Made by a program: the position numbers and the translations under genes. DNA of 28,643 nucleotides. It comes from an uncultured Gemmatimonadota bacterium. GTDB lineage: Bacteria; Gemmatimonadota; Gemmatimonadetes; Gemmatimonadales; Gemmatimonadaceae. How positions within the stretch are numbered: position 1 is the first letter of the stretch; each line of letters opens with the position of its first letter. This document shows positions 16,501-23,770 of the stretch, one piece after another. Below the pieces are notes generated by a model, which searched no databases, had not been told where the DNA came from, and saw nothing but the letters and a program-made list of their open reading frames with translations. The DNA lies in NCBI GenBank assembly GCA_946478895.1, contig CAMLDY010000025.1, positions 1-28,643 of the forward strand, in the 5' to 3' direction.

Positions 16501-16529
16501 AGTGTAGAGCGCCGATAAATCGGTGTCAA
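16501..16529 (-). promoter_or_regulatory. Sigma70-type promoter (TTGACA-17-TACACT)
   Basis: On the reverse strand TTGACA (16529-16524, perfect -35) is followed by exactly 17 bases and TACACT (16506-16501, four of six -10 consensus bases including the key T-A and final T). Expected transcription start is about 16495-16491, at or within four bases of the ATG of the 65-residue ORF. It is the only promoter-like sequence I see ahead of tRNA-Val and the dcw cluster. It follows the rfbB stop by about 30 bases. Prediction by eye, no experimental support. Confidence 0.72.
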
Positions 16530-16535
16530 CCCAAC

Positions 16536-16547
16536 AGTAGTACTACT
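16536..16547. promoter_or_regulatory. Perfect 12-bp palindrome upstream of the -35 box
   Basis: AGTAGTACTACT is self-complementary over all 12 bases and ends six bases upstream of the TTGACA box. This is where an activator or a dimeric regulator could bind (about -42 to -53). No T-run follows, so it is not an obvious terminator for rfbB. The function is a guess. Confidence 0.35.
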
Positions 16548-16562
16548 CGCCGGCGCAAAGGC

Positions 16563-17693
16563 CTATTTGGCAGGCCGCCGTCCGTTTGCGTAATGAAGCT
16601 CGAGCCACTCGCGATAGCTGCCATCCATCACGGCCCGCCACCACGGCTCGTTTGCGATGTACCACTTCACGGTTTTGAGCAGCCCAGTGTCGAAGGACTC
16701 GGACGGGCCGTAACCTGTCTCGAGCGTCGCCTTCATCGCGTCGATCGCGTACCGCCGGTCGTGACCCGGACGATCCTTGACGAAAGTAATGAGCTCGGCG
16801 GTGTCGGCACCCTTCGCGGCGGGACTCTTGGGAAAGCGTTCCTTCAGACTCGCATCAGCGGCGAAGAGCTTGTTCAGATGCGCGCAAATGCCGTTCACGA
16901 CATCGAGATTCTTGCGCTCGGAGTTTCCACCGAGGTTGTAGGTCTCGCCGAGCCTTCCCTTCTCCAGAACTCGCTCGATGCCGCGGCAGTGGTCGCGAAC
17001 ATAGAGCCAATCGCGGATCTGCAAACCGTCGCCATAGACCGGCAGCTCTTTTCCATCCAGCGCGTTCACGATCGTGAGCGGAATCAGCTTCTCGGGAAAG
17101 TGATACGGACCGTAGTTGTTGGAGCAGTTGGTGGTGGTGACAGGCAGACCGTAGGTGTGATGATAGGCGCGCACGAGATGGTCGGCCGCGGCCTTGCTCG
17201 CCGCGTAGGGCGAGTTAGGCGCGTAGGGAGTGTCCTCGGTGAACGGTGGCGCGTTTGGCGCCAGCGTTCCGTACACCTCGTCAGTCGAGATGTGGTGGAA
17301 TCGGCGCGCACCGCCCGACCAGTCCTCCGTCCACACCGCCCGTGCGGCCTTCAGCAGCTCGTGGGTGCCCTTGATGTTGGTGTCGATGAATGGATCTGGG
17401 CCATGGATCGAGCGATCGACGTGCGACTCCGCCGCGAAATGCACGATCGTGTCGATGCCTTCGCGCTTGATGATGTCGCGCATCATGTCGCCGTCACGAA
17501 TGTCGCCTTTCATGAACTTGAAGCGCTCGTGCTTCATCACCGGCTCGAGACTCGCCATGTTGCCGGCGTACGTCAGCGCATCGAGCGCGACGATCCCGTC
17601 GTTGGGATGCTGCTCGACCCAGTACTGGACGAAGTTGCTGCCGATGAAGCCCGCGGCACCCGTAACCATCATCCTACGCATCGTAATTGACAT
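16563..17693 (-). CDS. rfbB: dTDP-glucose 4,6-dehydratase RfbB/RmlB
   Basis: This cytoplasmic short-chain dehydrogenase/reductase-family enzyme converts dTDP-glucose to dTDP-4-keto-6-deoxyglucose, the second step toward dTDP-rhamnose and other deoxysugars of surface polysaccharides. The 376 residues show the NAD-binding [10 protein letters not shown] at about 13-22, [12 protein letters not shown], the catalytic ISTDEVYG (Thr-Asp-Glu) and YAASK (Tyr and Lys). [17 protein letters not shown] and [19 protein letters not shown] are highly specific for RmlB. ATGs at 17693 and 17681 are both possible; GGAG directly before 17693 is too close for that one and somewhat far from 17681. The other rml genes (A, C, D) are not in the window. 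It starts 56 bases after cheB and may be co-transcribed with it. Confidence 0.96.
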   Translation of the reverse strand: MSITMRRMMVTGAAGFIGSNFVQYWVEQHPNDGIVALDALTYAGNMASLEPVMKHERFKFMKGDIRDGDMMRDIIKREGIDTIVHFAAESHVDRSIHGPDPFIDTNIKGTHELLKAARAVWTEDWSGGARRFHHISTDEVYGTLAPNAPPFTEDTPYAPNSPYAASKAAADHLVRAYHHTYGLPVTTTNCSNNYGPYHFPEKLIPLTIVNALDGKELPVYGDGLQIRDWLYVRDHCRGIERVLEKGRLGETYNLGGNSERKNLDVVNGICAHLNKLFAADASLKERFPKSPAAKGADTAELITFVKDRPGHDRRYAIDAMKATLETGYGPSESFDTGLLKTVKWYIANEPWWRAVMDGSYREWLELHYANGRRPAK

Positions 17694-17749
17694 CTCCGTT
17701 CATCTTTCCTCGGTGGTAACCGTGAACCCGTACGATATGTTTCGACTCG

Positions 17750-18838
17750 TCATACGCCAGTGCCCCGCCCGCTCTTTGCGCACAAATCACCGATGAGGGG
17801 CGCGATCTCGGCGAGCGTCGCGATTCTGTCGGCGCCGGCGGCGGCCAGCGCCGCCTGCGGCATTCCGTAAATGATCGAGCTCTCGCGATCCTGAACGATC
17901 GCCGTTCCGCCGGCTTCGCGAATCCGCCGCAGGCCTTCAGCGCCGTCGCGCCCCATTCCCGTCAGGACCACGCCGATTGCCGCGGGTCCGAAAGTCTCCG
18001 CCGCCGAAAAGAAAAGCGGGTCTGCCGCCGGCCGCACTCCCCACATCGGCGGGCTGGTGTCGAGGCGAATGGACGCATTTCCCGCCGCGCCGTTCACCGT
18101 CATGTGATACCCGCCGGGGGCAACGTAGACGCGGTTTTCGCGCAAAGTTTTGCCGTCGATCGCTTCGCCTACCCACAGGTCGCTCATCGTGCCGAGCCGG
18201 TCGGCAAGGAGACGGGTGAATTCGCGCGGCATGTGCTGCACGATCACCACTGCAGCGCCGAGGTTCTCGGGCAGATTCGGAATAATCTCCGCGAGCGCGC
18301 GCGGACCGCCCGTCGACGAAGCCATCACAACAACACGCGTCGCCGAGTCGGGCGACTTTGGCGCGCGCTCTTCGGCCGATTCGCTGGCACTCGGCGCCGA
18401 TTGGCGTACGCCACCCATGTTCATCGCTTTCGCGGCATCGAGCGCCGACAATAACTGCTGCCTCACGGACGACAGGTCGATACTCACGGGACCCGAAGGC
18501 TTGCGCACGAACTCGAGGGCGCCGCGCTCGAGCGCGCGGAGTGTCATCTCGTTGCCGAGGTCCGATCCCGCCGCGCTCAGCATCACCACCGGCCGCGGCA
18601 TCTCCGCCATGATCTGCTCGAGCGCCTGCAAGCCGTTGAGCCGGGGCATCTCGATGTCGAGCGTCACGATGTCGGGCTTGAGTGCGCGAACCTTTTGCAG
18701 CGCTTCGACACCATCGTTCGCTGTCCCGATCACCCTGAACGCGCCGGTCGACTCGACGAGCTCGGCGATCAGCTTGCGCATGAAGGCGCTGTCGTCGACC
18801 ACCAGCACGCTGGTCGTCTTCACCGGATTCTCGGTCAT
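17750..18838 (-). CDS. cheB: Protein-glutamate methylesterase/glutamine deamidase CheB
   Basis: This response regulator removes methyl groups from chemoreceptors when phosphorylated by CheA, giving adaptation. It has 362 residues. The receiver domain is at about 8-122, with acidic pair DD at 15-16, phospho-acceptor D61 (LDIEMP) and K113. A variable linker lies at about 125-165. The methylesterase domain follows, with catalytic S175 (ASSTGGP), H202 (VQHMP) and D298 (GMGRDGAEG). All key residues are present, so it should be active. The ATG overlaps the cheR TGA as ATGA. Its presence predicts methyl-accepting receptors elsewhere, since none is encoded here. Confidence 0.97.
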   Translation of the reverse strand: MTENPVKTTSVLVVDDSAFMRKLIAELVESTGAFRVIGTANDGVEALQKVRALKPDIVTLDIEMPRLNGLQALEQIMAEMPRPVVMLSAAGSDLGNEMTLRALERGALEFVRKPSGPVSIDLSSVRQQLLSALDAAKAMNMGGVRQSAPSASESAEERAPKSPDSATRVVVMASSTGGPRALAEIIPNLPENLGAAVVIVQHMPREFTRLLADRLGTMSDLWVGEAIDGKTLRENRVYVAPGGYHMTVNGAAGNASIRLDTSPPMWGVRPAADPLFFSAAETFGPAAIGVVLTGMGRDGAEGLRRIREAGGTAIVQDRESSIIYGMPQAALAAAGADRIATLAEIAPLIGDLCAKSGRGTGV

Positions 18839-19653
18839 TGCGCCTTGCGGAAGATCCGCTCGCGTGCATTCACGGGAGAGAACATCGATCGTGCTTCACC
18901 GAGCAGCGTCTCCACTTTGCCGAGCACCAGGTAACCGCCAGGTGCCAGCGTGCGGTGGAAGACGCCAAACAGCGCATCCTGTGCTTCGCGCTCGAAGTAG
19001 ATGATGACATTCCTGCATACCAGCAGGTGTACGTTCTCGATCGGCGGCGGATCGCTCAGCAGGTCCGCGCGCTCGAATCGGACCAGCTTCCTCGCCGGCG
19101 GAATGACGGAGTACAACCCAGCCATCTCTTCGAAGTAGCGCGCTCGCAGCTCGCCGGGCATTTCGGCAAGCGCGGATTCGCCGTATATGGCTCGCTCGGC
19201 GGCTCCCAGCGAATCGTCGTCGATGTCGCTGCCCACAATGGTCACCCGATCGAGCCGCTGCTCGCGCTGCGTCTCCACTGCGTGCTTGTGCATCAGGATC
19301 GCGAGCGAGTAAGGCTCCTCGCCCGATGCGCAGCCGGCGCTCCAGATCCGGATCTCCTCGCCCATTTCGAAGAGTGACGGAATCACCTTGCTCTCGATCG
19401 ACGAGTAGCTGTCGCGGTTTCGAAAGAACTTGGTGACGTTGACGGTCAGCGATCGCAGCAGGCGGTCGTACTCCCGAGGATCGGTATCCAGCACTCCGGC
19501 GTACTCGTGCGCGGTGACGGCGCCGCTTGCACGCATGCGTACCGCGATGCGCCGGCGCAGGCACTTGTCCTTGTAGCTGGCGCAGCGAAAGCCGCTATCG
19601 CGGGTGATCTTTTCCATCAGCGCGCGGAAGCCCGCGTCGTCGCCCTGGATCAC
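18835..19653 (-). CDS. cheR: Chemoreceptor glutamate methyltransferase CheR
   Basis: This SAM-dependent enzyme methylates glutamates of chemoreceptors, opposing CheB. I use the GTG at 19653, 15 bases after the stop of the upstream gene and preceded by AAAGGG, giving 272 residues, the normal CheR length. The open frame continues to 19956, but that part is arginine-rich shadow sequence of the upstream gene. Visible features are the N-terminal helical domain with the basic KDKCLRRRIAVRM segment, TVNVTKFFRNRDSY, the SAM loop IWSAGCASGEEPYSLAI, a GSDIDDDSL acidic segment and CRNVIIYF near the end. There is no C-terminal TPR extension, unlike some CheR proteins, although the preceding gene encodes TPRs. 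Confidence 0.95.
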   Translation of the reverse strand: MIQGDDAGFRALMEKITRDSGFRCASYKDKCLRRRIAVRMRASGAVTAHEYAGVLDTDPREYDRLLRSLTVNVTKFFRNRDSYSSIESKVIPSLFEMGEEIRIWSAGCASGEEPYSLAILMHKHAVETQREQRLDRVTIVGSDIDDDSLGAAERAIYGESALAEMPGELRARYFEEMAGLYSVIPPARKLVRFERADLLSDPPPIENVHLLVCRNVIIYFEREAQDALFGVFHRTLAPGGYLVLGKVETLLGEARSMFSPVNARERIFRKAQ

Positions 19654-19667
19654 GTGCGACCGGCCCT

Positions 19668-20963
19668 TTACGAGAGAGTCGATGACTGGCTCGATTCTGA
19701 GCGCTCGGCGTGCGAGATGCCCTCGAGCGCGGCGGCAAGATTGCGACGCAGCTGCGGCAGCTCGGGCGCGATGGCAATGCCTTTCTCGGCGACGTCGCGC
19801 GCCGCGGCGAAGTCGCCGCGCTTGAGGTGCGCGGCGGCGAGGTTGTTGAGCAGTACCGGCGACTCCGGATGTGTCTCGACGGCGGCGGAGAGCAACAGCA
19901 TCTCGCGGTCCGGGTCGTCGGTGAGGGATGCCACCTGAGCGGCGTAGTGGAACCACACCGCAGGTGGCGAGTCGGACGCCCAGAGGCTGCGGGCTTCACT
20001 GAGGCGGACTTTCGCCAACTGGAAGTCGCGTTGGCGAATAGCGATCACCGCCGCCTCCAGCTGAACCAGAGGTTCCGCGCCGCCCTCCACCGAAAGCGCG
20101 CGGTCGATAACCAGTCGCGCCTTCTCGAGCTGGCCGAGGTGCTCATACGCGAGCGCCAGGTTGTGGAGCAGCGTCGTCTTGTTCGGCGCGTTGGGAGCAG
20201 CGGTCATGAAAGCGTTCACCGCGCCCGACCATTCCTTCTCGCGCAGGGCGATCAGCCCAAGATGAAACGACGCCACGGGATCGGCGGCTTCTTCGACCAG
20301 GGCGCGAAACTCCCGCTGCGCCTCGTCGTGCATGCCGGCGCGATAGAGGGCGCTCGCCAGCTCGCGGCGCTCCAACGGGCTCGCATTGCGGGGCAGTGTC
20401 GGCGTGGTCCGCTTCCTCCCCACCGGCAACAGAAACGACGCGTTGAGGAGGCCGTACAGCGCCTTGCCGACCTCGAACTCTCCGAGGGCGGAATCCCGAA
20501 TCAGGCCGTTGATGTCGCGGTGACCGTCGATCAGGGGCAGCAGTGCCTCCTGCTCCGGGGACAGCGGGTCGCGATTCAGCATCAGGCGCGACCGGTCGAT
20601 GCTGAAGACGACATCGAAGCTCGGGATCTTTTTTTCGATCAGCGACCACTCGTCGACGCGCCGCGCGCCCTCGAGCAGCAGCGACTGAGGGTCGACCGAC
20701 ACGCGTTCGGACCCTTCCTCCGGCTCGACATTGGGCTCGAAGTTGAAGGTGCCGCTGGTCCAGGTGAACAGCGTGTAAACAGCATTCTCGGTGTCGAGCG
20801 GGCGGTTCACGATCGACGCGTGACAGATGCGGCCGCTGTCGAAGTAGATCTGACCGAAGCTGTCGTGGAAGGACAGACCGAGACAGCCGGTCTTCTTCCC
20901 CATCGATAGCAGCTGCAGAACGTCGGGAAGACTCGCCTCCTTGAGGCTGCCTTTGATGGCCAC
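19668..20963 (-). CDS. DUF4388 (PATAN-type) protein with C-terminal TPR repeats
   Basis: The 431 residues begin with a DUF4388 domain at about 1-105 (GSLKEASLPDVLQLLSMGKK, FGQIYFDSGRICHA, LFTWTSGTFNF). This is the domain first noted at the N-terminus of the cyanobacterial regulator PatA. A short module at about 135-181 (LIDGHRDINGL, GEFEVGKALYGLL) recurs in the other DUF4388 protein of this operon, at 23027-23770. From about 195 to 420 the protein is TPR helices. The GTG start (20963) shares its G with the TAG of the upstream small gene (TAGTG). Role inferred: a cytoplasmic connector between chemosensory and Mgl proteins. No enzyme motif is present. Confidence 0.88.
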   Translation of the reverse strand: MAIKGSLKEASLPDVLQLLSMGKKTGCLGLSFHDSFGQIYFDSGRICHASIVNRPLDTENAVYTLFTWTSGTFNFEPNVEPEEGSERVSVDPQSLLLEGARRVDEWSLIEKKIPSFDVVFSIDRSRLMLNRDPLSPEQEALLPLIDGHRDINGLIRDSALGEFEVGKALYGLLNASFLLPVGRKRTTPTLPRNASPLERRELASALYRAGMHDEAQREFRALVEEAADPVASFHLGLIALREKEWSGAVNAFMTAAPNAPNKTTLLHNLALAYEHLGQLEKARLVIDRALSVEGGAEPLVQLEAAVIAIRQRDFQLAKVRLSEARSLWASDSPPAVWFHYAAQVASLTDDPDREMLLLSAAVETHPESPVLLNNLAAAHLKRGDFAAARDVAEKGIAIAPELPQLRRNLAAALEGISHAERSESSQSSTLS

Positions 20964-21214
20964 TAGCGCATCTCCTCGATCATCCTGTCGACGATGTCAG
21001 GCCATTCGGTGATGAGACCGGCGTCGGCCGCGGCCGGAGTCTTCTTGCGCTCTTCGCCGGCGACCGGGGTCTTCTTCGCTTCCGGCGCCGCTTCAGCCTT
21101 GGGCCGCGGGTCGAGGGATTCGACGCGCTGCGCGATTTCCTGGCTGACATCGGCCAGAAAATCGGCGAATTCGCCGCCGTCCTCTTCCTCGTTCTTCTGC
21201 GGCTCTTTCGCCAC
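20963..21214 (-). CDS. Small charged protein between mglA and the DUF4388-TPR gene, function unknown
   Basis: This 83-residue protein matches no family I recognise. It has a predicted acidic amphipathic helix at about 13-34 (GEFADFLADVSQEIAQRVES), then a Lys/Pro/Ala-rich, probably disordered stretch at about 35-65 with KKTP twice, and a short C-terminal helix (WPDIVDRMIEEMR). There is no signal peptide or membrane segment. The GTG start is two bases after the mglA stop, with AAGGA suitably upstream. The stop overlaps the next start as TAGTG. This tight nesting between two conserved genes strongly supports translation. Two short helices on a flexible linker suggest an adaptor that binds two partners, perhaps MglA and the DUF4388-TPR protein; this is inference. 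Confidence 0.75.
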   Translation of the reverse strand: MAKEPQKNEEEDGGEFADFLADVSQEIAQRVESLDPRPKAEAAPEAKKTPVAGEERKKTPAAADAGLITEWPDIVDRMIEEMR

Positions 21215-21216
21215 GC

Positions 21217-21822
21217 TCAGGATTCCTTCGCCGCCGGTGCGCTGAGTCGGGACAGGACCAGCGACGCAATGCTGCGCAAGGTCTCGAACACACCGCCCCC
21301 ATTCACCGCCGTCGCCCCGAAGTGCGGTACGCCGCGGAAGTTGAGCGTTTCGTCGAGCTCCTCGAGAGTGCTCAGCTCCCCGACGGGCAGGTCGCGTTTG
21401 TTGTACTGCATCACCAGCGGGATGGTGCGGGGGTCGAGACCTTCATCTGCGAGATTGGCGTGCAGATCCTGTAGGCTCTCTATGTTCTCGGCCATCTGCC
21501 GCGCCTGGCTGTCGGCGACGAACACCACGCCATCGACGCCCTGTAGCACGAGCTTCCTGGTCGCGGCGTAGTAGACTTGCCCCGGCACGGTGTAAAGCTG
21601 GAAGCGCGTCGCGAAACCCGAGATCGTCCCGAGATCGAGCGGCAGGAAGTCAAAGAAAAGGGTGCGGTCGGTCTCGGTTGCCAGCGAGACCATCTTCCCC
21701 TTCCGCTCTTCAGGAAGCTGCGAGTAGACGTGCTGCAGATTGGTCGTCTTCCCGGACCGACCCGGTCCGTAGTAGACGATCTTGCAGGTGATCTCGCGGG
21801 TGCCGTAGTTGACGACGGACAT
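21217..21822 (-). CDS. mglA: MglA-family small Ras-like GTPase
   Basis: This cytoplasmic GTPase is of the kind that sets the leading pole for gliding or type IV pilus motility in Myxococcus and Thermus. The 201 residues contain the P-loop GPGRSGKTT at 19-27, switch [18 protein letters not shown] at 49-65, switch [10 protein letters not shown] at 78-85 and the guanine-specificity motif NKRD at 141-144. Arg53 and Gln82 occupy the same positions as the intrinsic arginine finger and catalytic glutamine described for Myxococcus MglA, so GTP hydrolysis should be competent. The ATG overlaps the mglB stop as TAATG, the standard mglBA order. Location inside a che operon suggests its GTP state is set by CheA signalling. 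Confidence 0.95.
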   Translation of the reverse strand: MSVVNYGTREITCKIVYYGPGRSGKTTNLQHVYSQLPEERKGKMVSLATETDRTLFFDFLPLDLGTISGFATRFQLYTVPGQVYYAATRKLVLQGVDGVVFVADSQARQMAENIESLQDLHANLADEGLDPRTIPLVMQYNKRDLPVGELSTLEELDETLNFRGVPHFGATAVNGGGVFETLRSIASLVLSRLSAPAAKES

Positions 21823-22304
21823 TACTTCTTTCCTATCGGGCCAAAAAGAGCATCGAGGCTGCGATTGAGCTCGCCCTCGAAATCACCGGACGGTCGGACC
21901 GTAACAGCCTGGTTTTCGGGGAGCAGCTTCTCGAGCGCTTTCTGGAATTCCGAGAAATAGATCTCGACGACCCCCAGCGAGCTCTCGCGATCGAAGACGC
22001 CAACGAACAGAAACTCCTGGGCGCCGGCCGACGCCCGTGCCATGAAAACCTGTCGCTCTGCTCCCGCGTGGTGCATCTCGTAGAACGGCTTTCCGTCGAG
22101 CTGTCGGCCCAGCTCGCGCGCCGAGGCATTGATCGCCGAGGTCAGTGCGCAAATCGACATTACGTCGGCGGCGTTGGAGAACCCGAACTGACCGACCGCG
22201 CGGCCCGACGGATAGAGCAGCACGCCCGATATGAGCCGCGCGTCTTCCATCAGCCGTTTGAGGGGCGCGGCGACCCAGGCTTCTGCGACCGTCGGATTCG
22301 TCAT
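21822..22304 (-). CDS. mglB: MglB-type roadblock/LC7 protein, GTPase-activating partner of MglA
   Basis: The 160 residues form a roadblock/LC7 domain at about 12-128, with [16 protein letters not shown], a middle helix [14 protein letters not shown], and [18 protein letters not shown], the last matching the SLGLV strand of Myxococcus MglB. The [18 protein letters not shown] strand pair also matches. A C-terminal extension of about 30 residues follows, ending GPIGKK. MglB dimers stimulate GTP hydrolysis by MglA and mark the lagging pole. The gene directly precedes mglA with a one-base TAATG overlap and starts as ATGA within the preceding roadblock gene. A general roadblock protein without GAP activity is possible, but the position and length (Myxococcus MglB is about 159) favour MglB. 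Confidence 0.88.
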   Translation of the reverse strand: MTNPTVAEAWVAAPLKRLMEDARLISGVLLYPSGRAVGQFGFSNAADVMSICALTSAINASARELGRQLDGKPFYEMHHAGAERQVFMARASAGAQEFLFVGVFDRESSLGVVEIYFSEFQKALEKLLPENQAVTVRPSGDFEGELNRSLDALFGPIGKK

Positions 22305-22663
22305 CGATTGTCCTTCGCTGCGTTCATCATGTCGAGCCTCACTCGCCCGAGGTTGGCATCCGGAGCGACGATCGTGACCAGCACCACGTCGCTAGCTCCG
22401 ACGACGCAGATATGACCCTTCTCCGCCTCCAGACGCATGAACGCCGGAGTCCCTAAGCGCGCCGCGTCGGAGGCGCGCTTGACCTTGGCGTAGAGGTAGG
22501 CTGCGAGTGCCGCCGTTGGGCGTCTCGTGTCCGCCGCGCCCGCGACGTGCCCGACCATCTGACTCGCCTCGACGATCAGTCCGTCGGAGGCGCCGACCAC
22601 CATCGCGGCAATGACCCCGGGAACCCGCGACAGGTTCGCTACCACCTGGTTGACGCCCCTCAT
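22301..22663 (-). CDS. Roadblock/LC7 domain protein
   Basis: This is a single-domain roadblock/LC7 protein of 120 residues, starting at the ATG at 22663 that overlaps the preceding stop as ATGA. The longer frame to 22831 is shadow sequence. The diagnostic start is LSRVPGVIAAMVVGASDGLI, followed by a helix AALAAYLYAKVKRASDAARL, a beta pair (FMRLEAEKGHICVVGASDVVLVTI, given here in two blocks) and LGRVRLDMMNAA. Such proteins dimerise and bind small Ras-like GTPases; here the candidate partners are the adjacent MglB and MglA. No membrane segment or enzymatic motif. It probably acts as a regulator or co-scaffold of MglA. Confidence 0.87.
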   Translation of the reverse strand: MRGVNQVVANLSRVPGVIAAMVVGASDGLIVEASQMVGHVAGAADTRRPTAALAAYLYAKVKRASDAARLGTPAFMRLEAEKGHICVVGASDVVLVTIVAPDANLGRVRLDMMNAAKDNR

Positions 22664-23043
22664 GCCCGGTTCCTCAGCCAGTTGATCGCCAGTGCCACCG
22701 AGCGGCTCAGCACGCGGCGCACGAGTCCGAGCGGAACGGTCGACGACGACGCGAGCAGCACGATCGTGTCGTCGGCGGCGGGAGCAAGCGCGATCGTCGC
22801 GGCATCGGTTTCCACCACGACCGCCGACCACGCGCCAATCCCCAACAGCCGCATCGAACGCGAGACTTCCCTGCTCACGCCGCTCAACGCCGCGCCGATT
22901 TCCGCGGAGATGTCGCGCCCGCGATCGTCGAGATAGCTCCCGGCCAGCGGAGTACCCGCGGCATCGAGCAGCAGCGCGGTCTGCTCGGCCTCGCCGATCG
23001 CGGTCGCGAACAGGATTCGTGCGGCCTCAGACACCCGCGCCAT
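22660..23043 (-). CDS. Divergent roadblock/LC7-like protein
   Basis: This 127-residue protein has the length and strand/helix order of a roadblock/LC7 domain: TALLLDAAGTPLAGSYLDDR, helix ISAEIGAALSGVSREVSRSM, strands WSAVVVETDAATIALAPA and DTIVLLASSSTVPLGLV, then a final helix RRVLSRSVALAINWL. It lacks the strong V-P-G-V start of the next gene, so it is the most divergent of the three tandem roadblock genes. The ATG at 23043 has AGGAG four to five bases upstream and overlaps the DUF4388 gene by 17 bases. It ends as ATGA with the next roadblock gene. Its function in the Mgl module is unknown; it could form heterodimers with its neighbours. Confidence 0.78.
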   Translation of the reverse strand: MARVSEAARILFATAIGEAEQTALLLDAAGTPLAGSYLDDRGRDISAEIGAALSGVSREVSRSMRLLGIGAWSAVVVETDAATIALAPAADDTIVLLASSSTVPLGLVRRVLSRSVALAINWLRNRA

Positions 23044-23770
23044 CGTGCTCCTGTGGGGCGATCTCGATCAGCCCCGTGCTCAGCATTCCGTAGATGATCT
23101 TCGCGACCTCGAACTCCGGCAGCACCAGACGCTTGCCGATCTCGTGCAGATTGCGCTCGCCGTCGATGATTGAGAGGACTTCCCACTCGCGCGGCAAGAG
23201 ATCGATGAACGACTCCGGCCCATCATCCAGGGGCGCGAGCCGCGGCGTCACCCGAGCGTCGGGAATCTTGTCAGCCATTCGCGACCACTCGTCGATCCTC
23301 CGCGCGCCTTCCATCAGGAGCGATTCGGTACTCACGCGCACAGCGATGTCCTTTCTTATCGGCCGCGGCGGCTCCTCGGTAAACGAGAAGAACCCTTCGG
23401 ACCACGACATCAGATCGAACACCACCGTCTCGATCTGCTGGCGCATGAAGCGATCGATGTCGCGCGGAGTCACGATACCGTGCGCGACGAGAATCTCACC
23501 GACGCGCCGTTTGTCGCCCGCGCGCTGCATCGCCGTCGCTCGCGCCAGATCGGCCGCCGTCGCCTTGCCCGAGCGCTCGAGGATCGTGCCCAGCAGGTGC
23601 GGGTTGCTCTTCATCGTCGCCGCGACGATCGTCCCGGCGTCGAAGTACACGCTTCCCTCGTTGTTTCGCTCCGGTGAATGCACGCGCAGCGTTCCGGTCT
23701 TCCGGCTGAGATCGAGCAGCTGGAAGACGTCGTGGATGCCGAGCTCGCGCAGTGGTCCTTCGATCGCCAT
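23027..23770 (-). CDS. DUF4388 (PATAN-type) protein with internal MshEN-like tandem motif
   Basis: This cytoplasmic protein has 247 residues. A DUF4388 domain is split into two parts: residues 1-55 (GPLRELGIHDVFQLLDLSRK, GSVYFDAGTIVAA) and about 113-162 (VVFDLMSWSEGFFSF, LLMEGARRIDEW). Between them sit two copies of a 24-residue pattern, xLGxxLxxxG..Q at 59-82 and RVGxxLxxxG..Q at 89-112. They resemble the tandem repeats of the MshEN/GspE N-terminal family, some of which bind cyclic di-GMP. The first copy lacks the leading arginine. A C-terminal module at 193-237 (SIIDGERNLHEIG, PEFEVAKIIYGML) is shared with the other DUF4388 protein in this operon. ATG overlaps the upstream TPR stop as TGATG. 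The function is inferred to be signal connection. Confidence 0.85.
   Translation of the reverse strand: MAIEGPLRELGIHDVFQLLDLSRKTGTLRVHSPERNNEGSVYFDAGTIVAATMKSNPHLLGTILERSGKATAADLARATAMQRAGDKRRVGEILVAHGIVTPRDIDRFMRQQIETVVFDLMSWSEGFFSFTEEPPRPIRKDIAVRVSTESLLMEGARRIDEWSRMADKIPDARVTPRLAPLDDGPESFIDLLPREWEVLSIIDGERNLHEIGKRLVLPEFEVAKIIYGMLSTGLIEIAPQEHDGAGV

Noticed and set aside
16530..16562. Intrinsic terminator after rfbB
   Set aside because: Short GC-rich palindromes (CGCCGGCG and AGTAGTACTACT) are present, but no T-run follows either.
19654..19956. N-terminal extension of cheR by 101 residues
   Set aside because: Arginine-rich sequence lying within the upstream TPR gene in another frame; GTG at 19653 gives a normal CheR length.
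19710..20909. 399-residue plus-strand open frame
   Set aside because: Antisense shadow of the DUF4388-TPR gene with biased composition.
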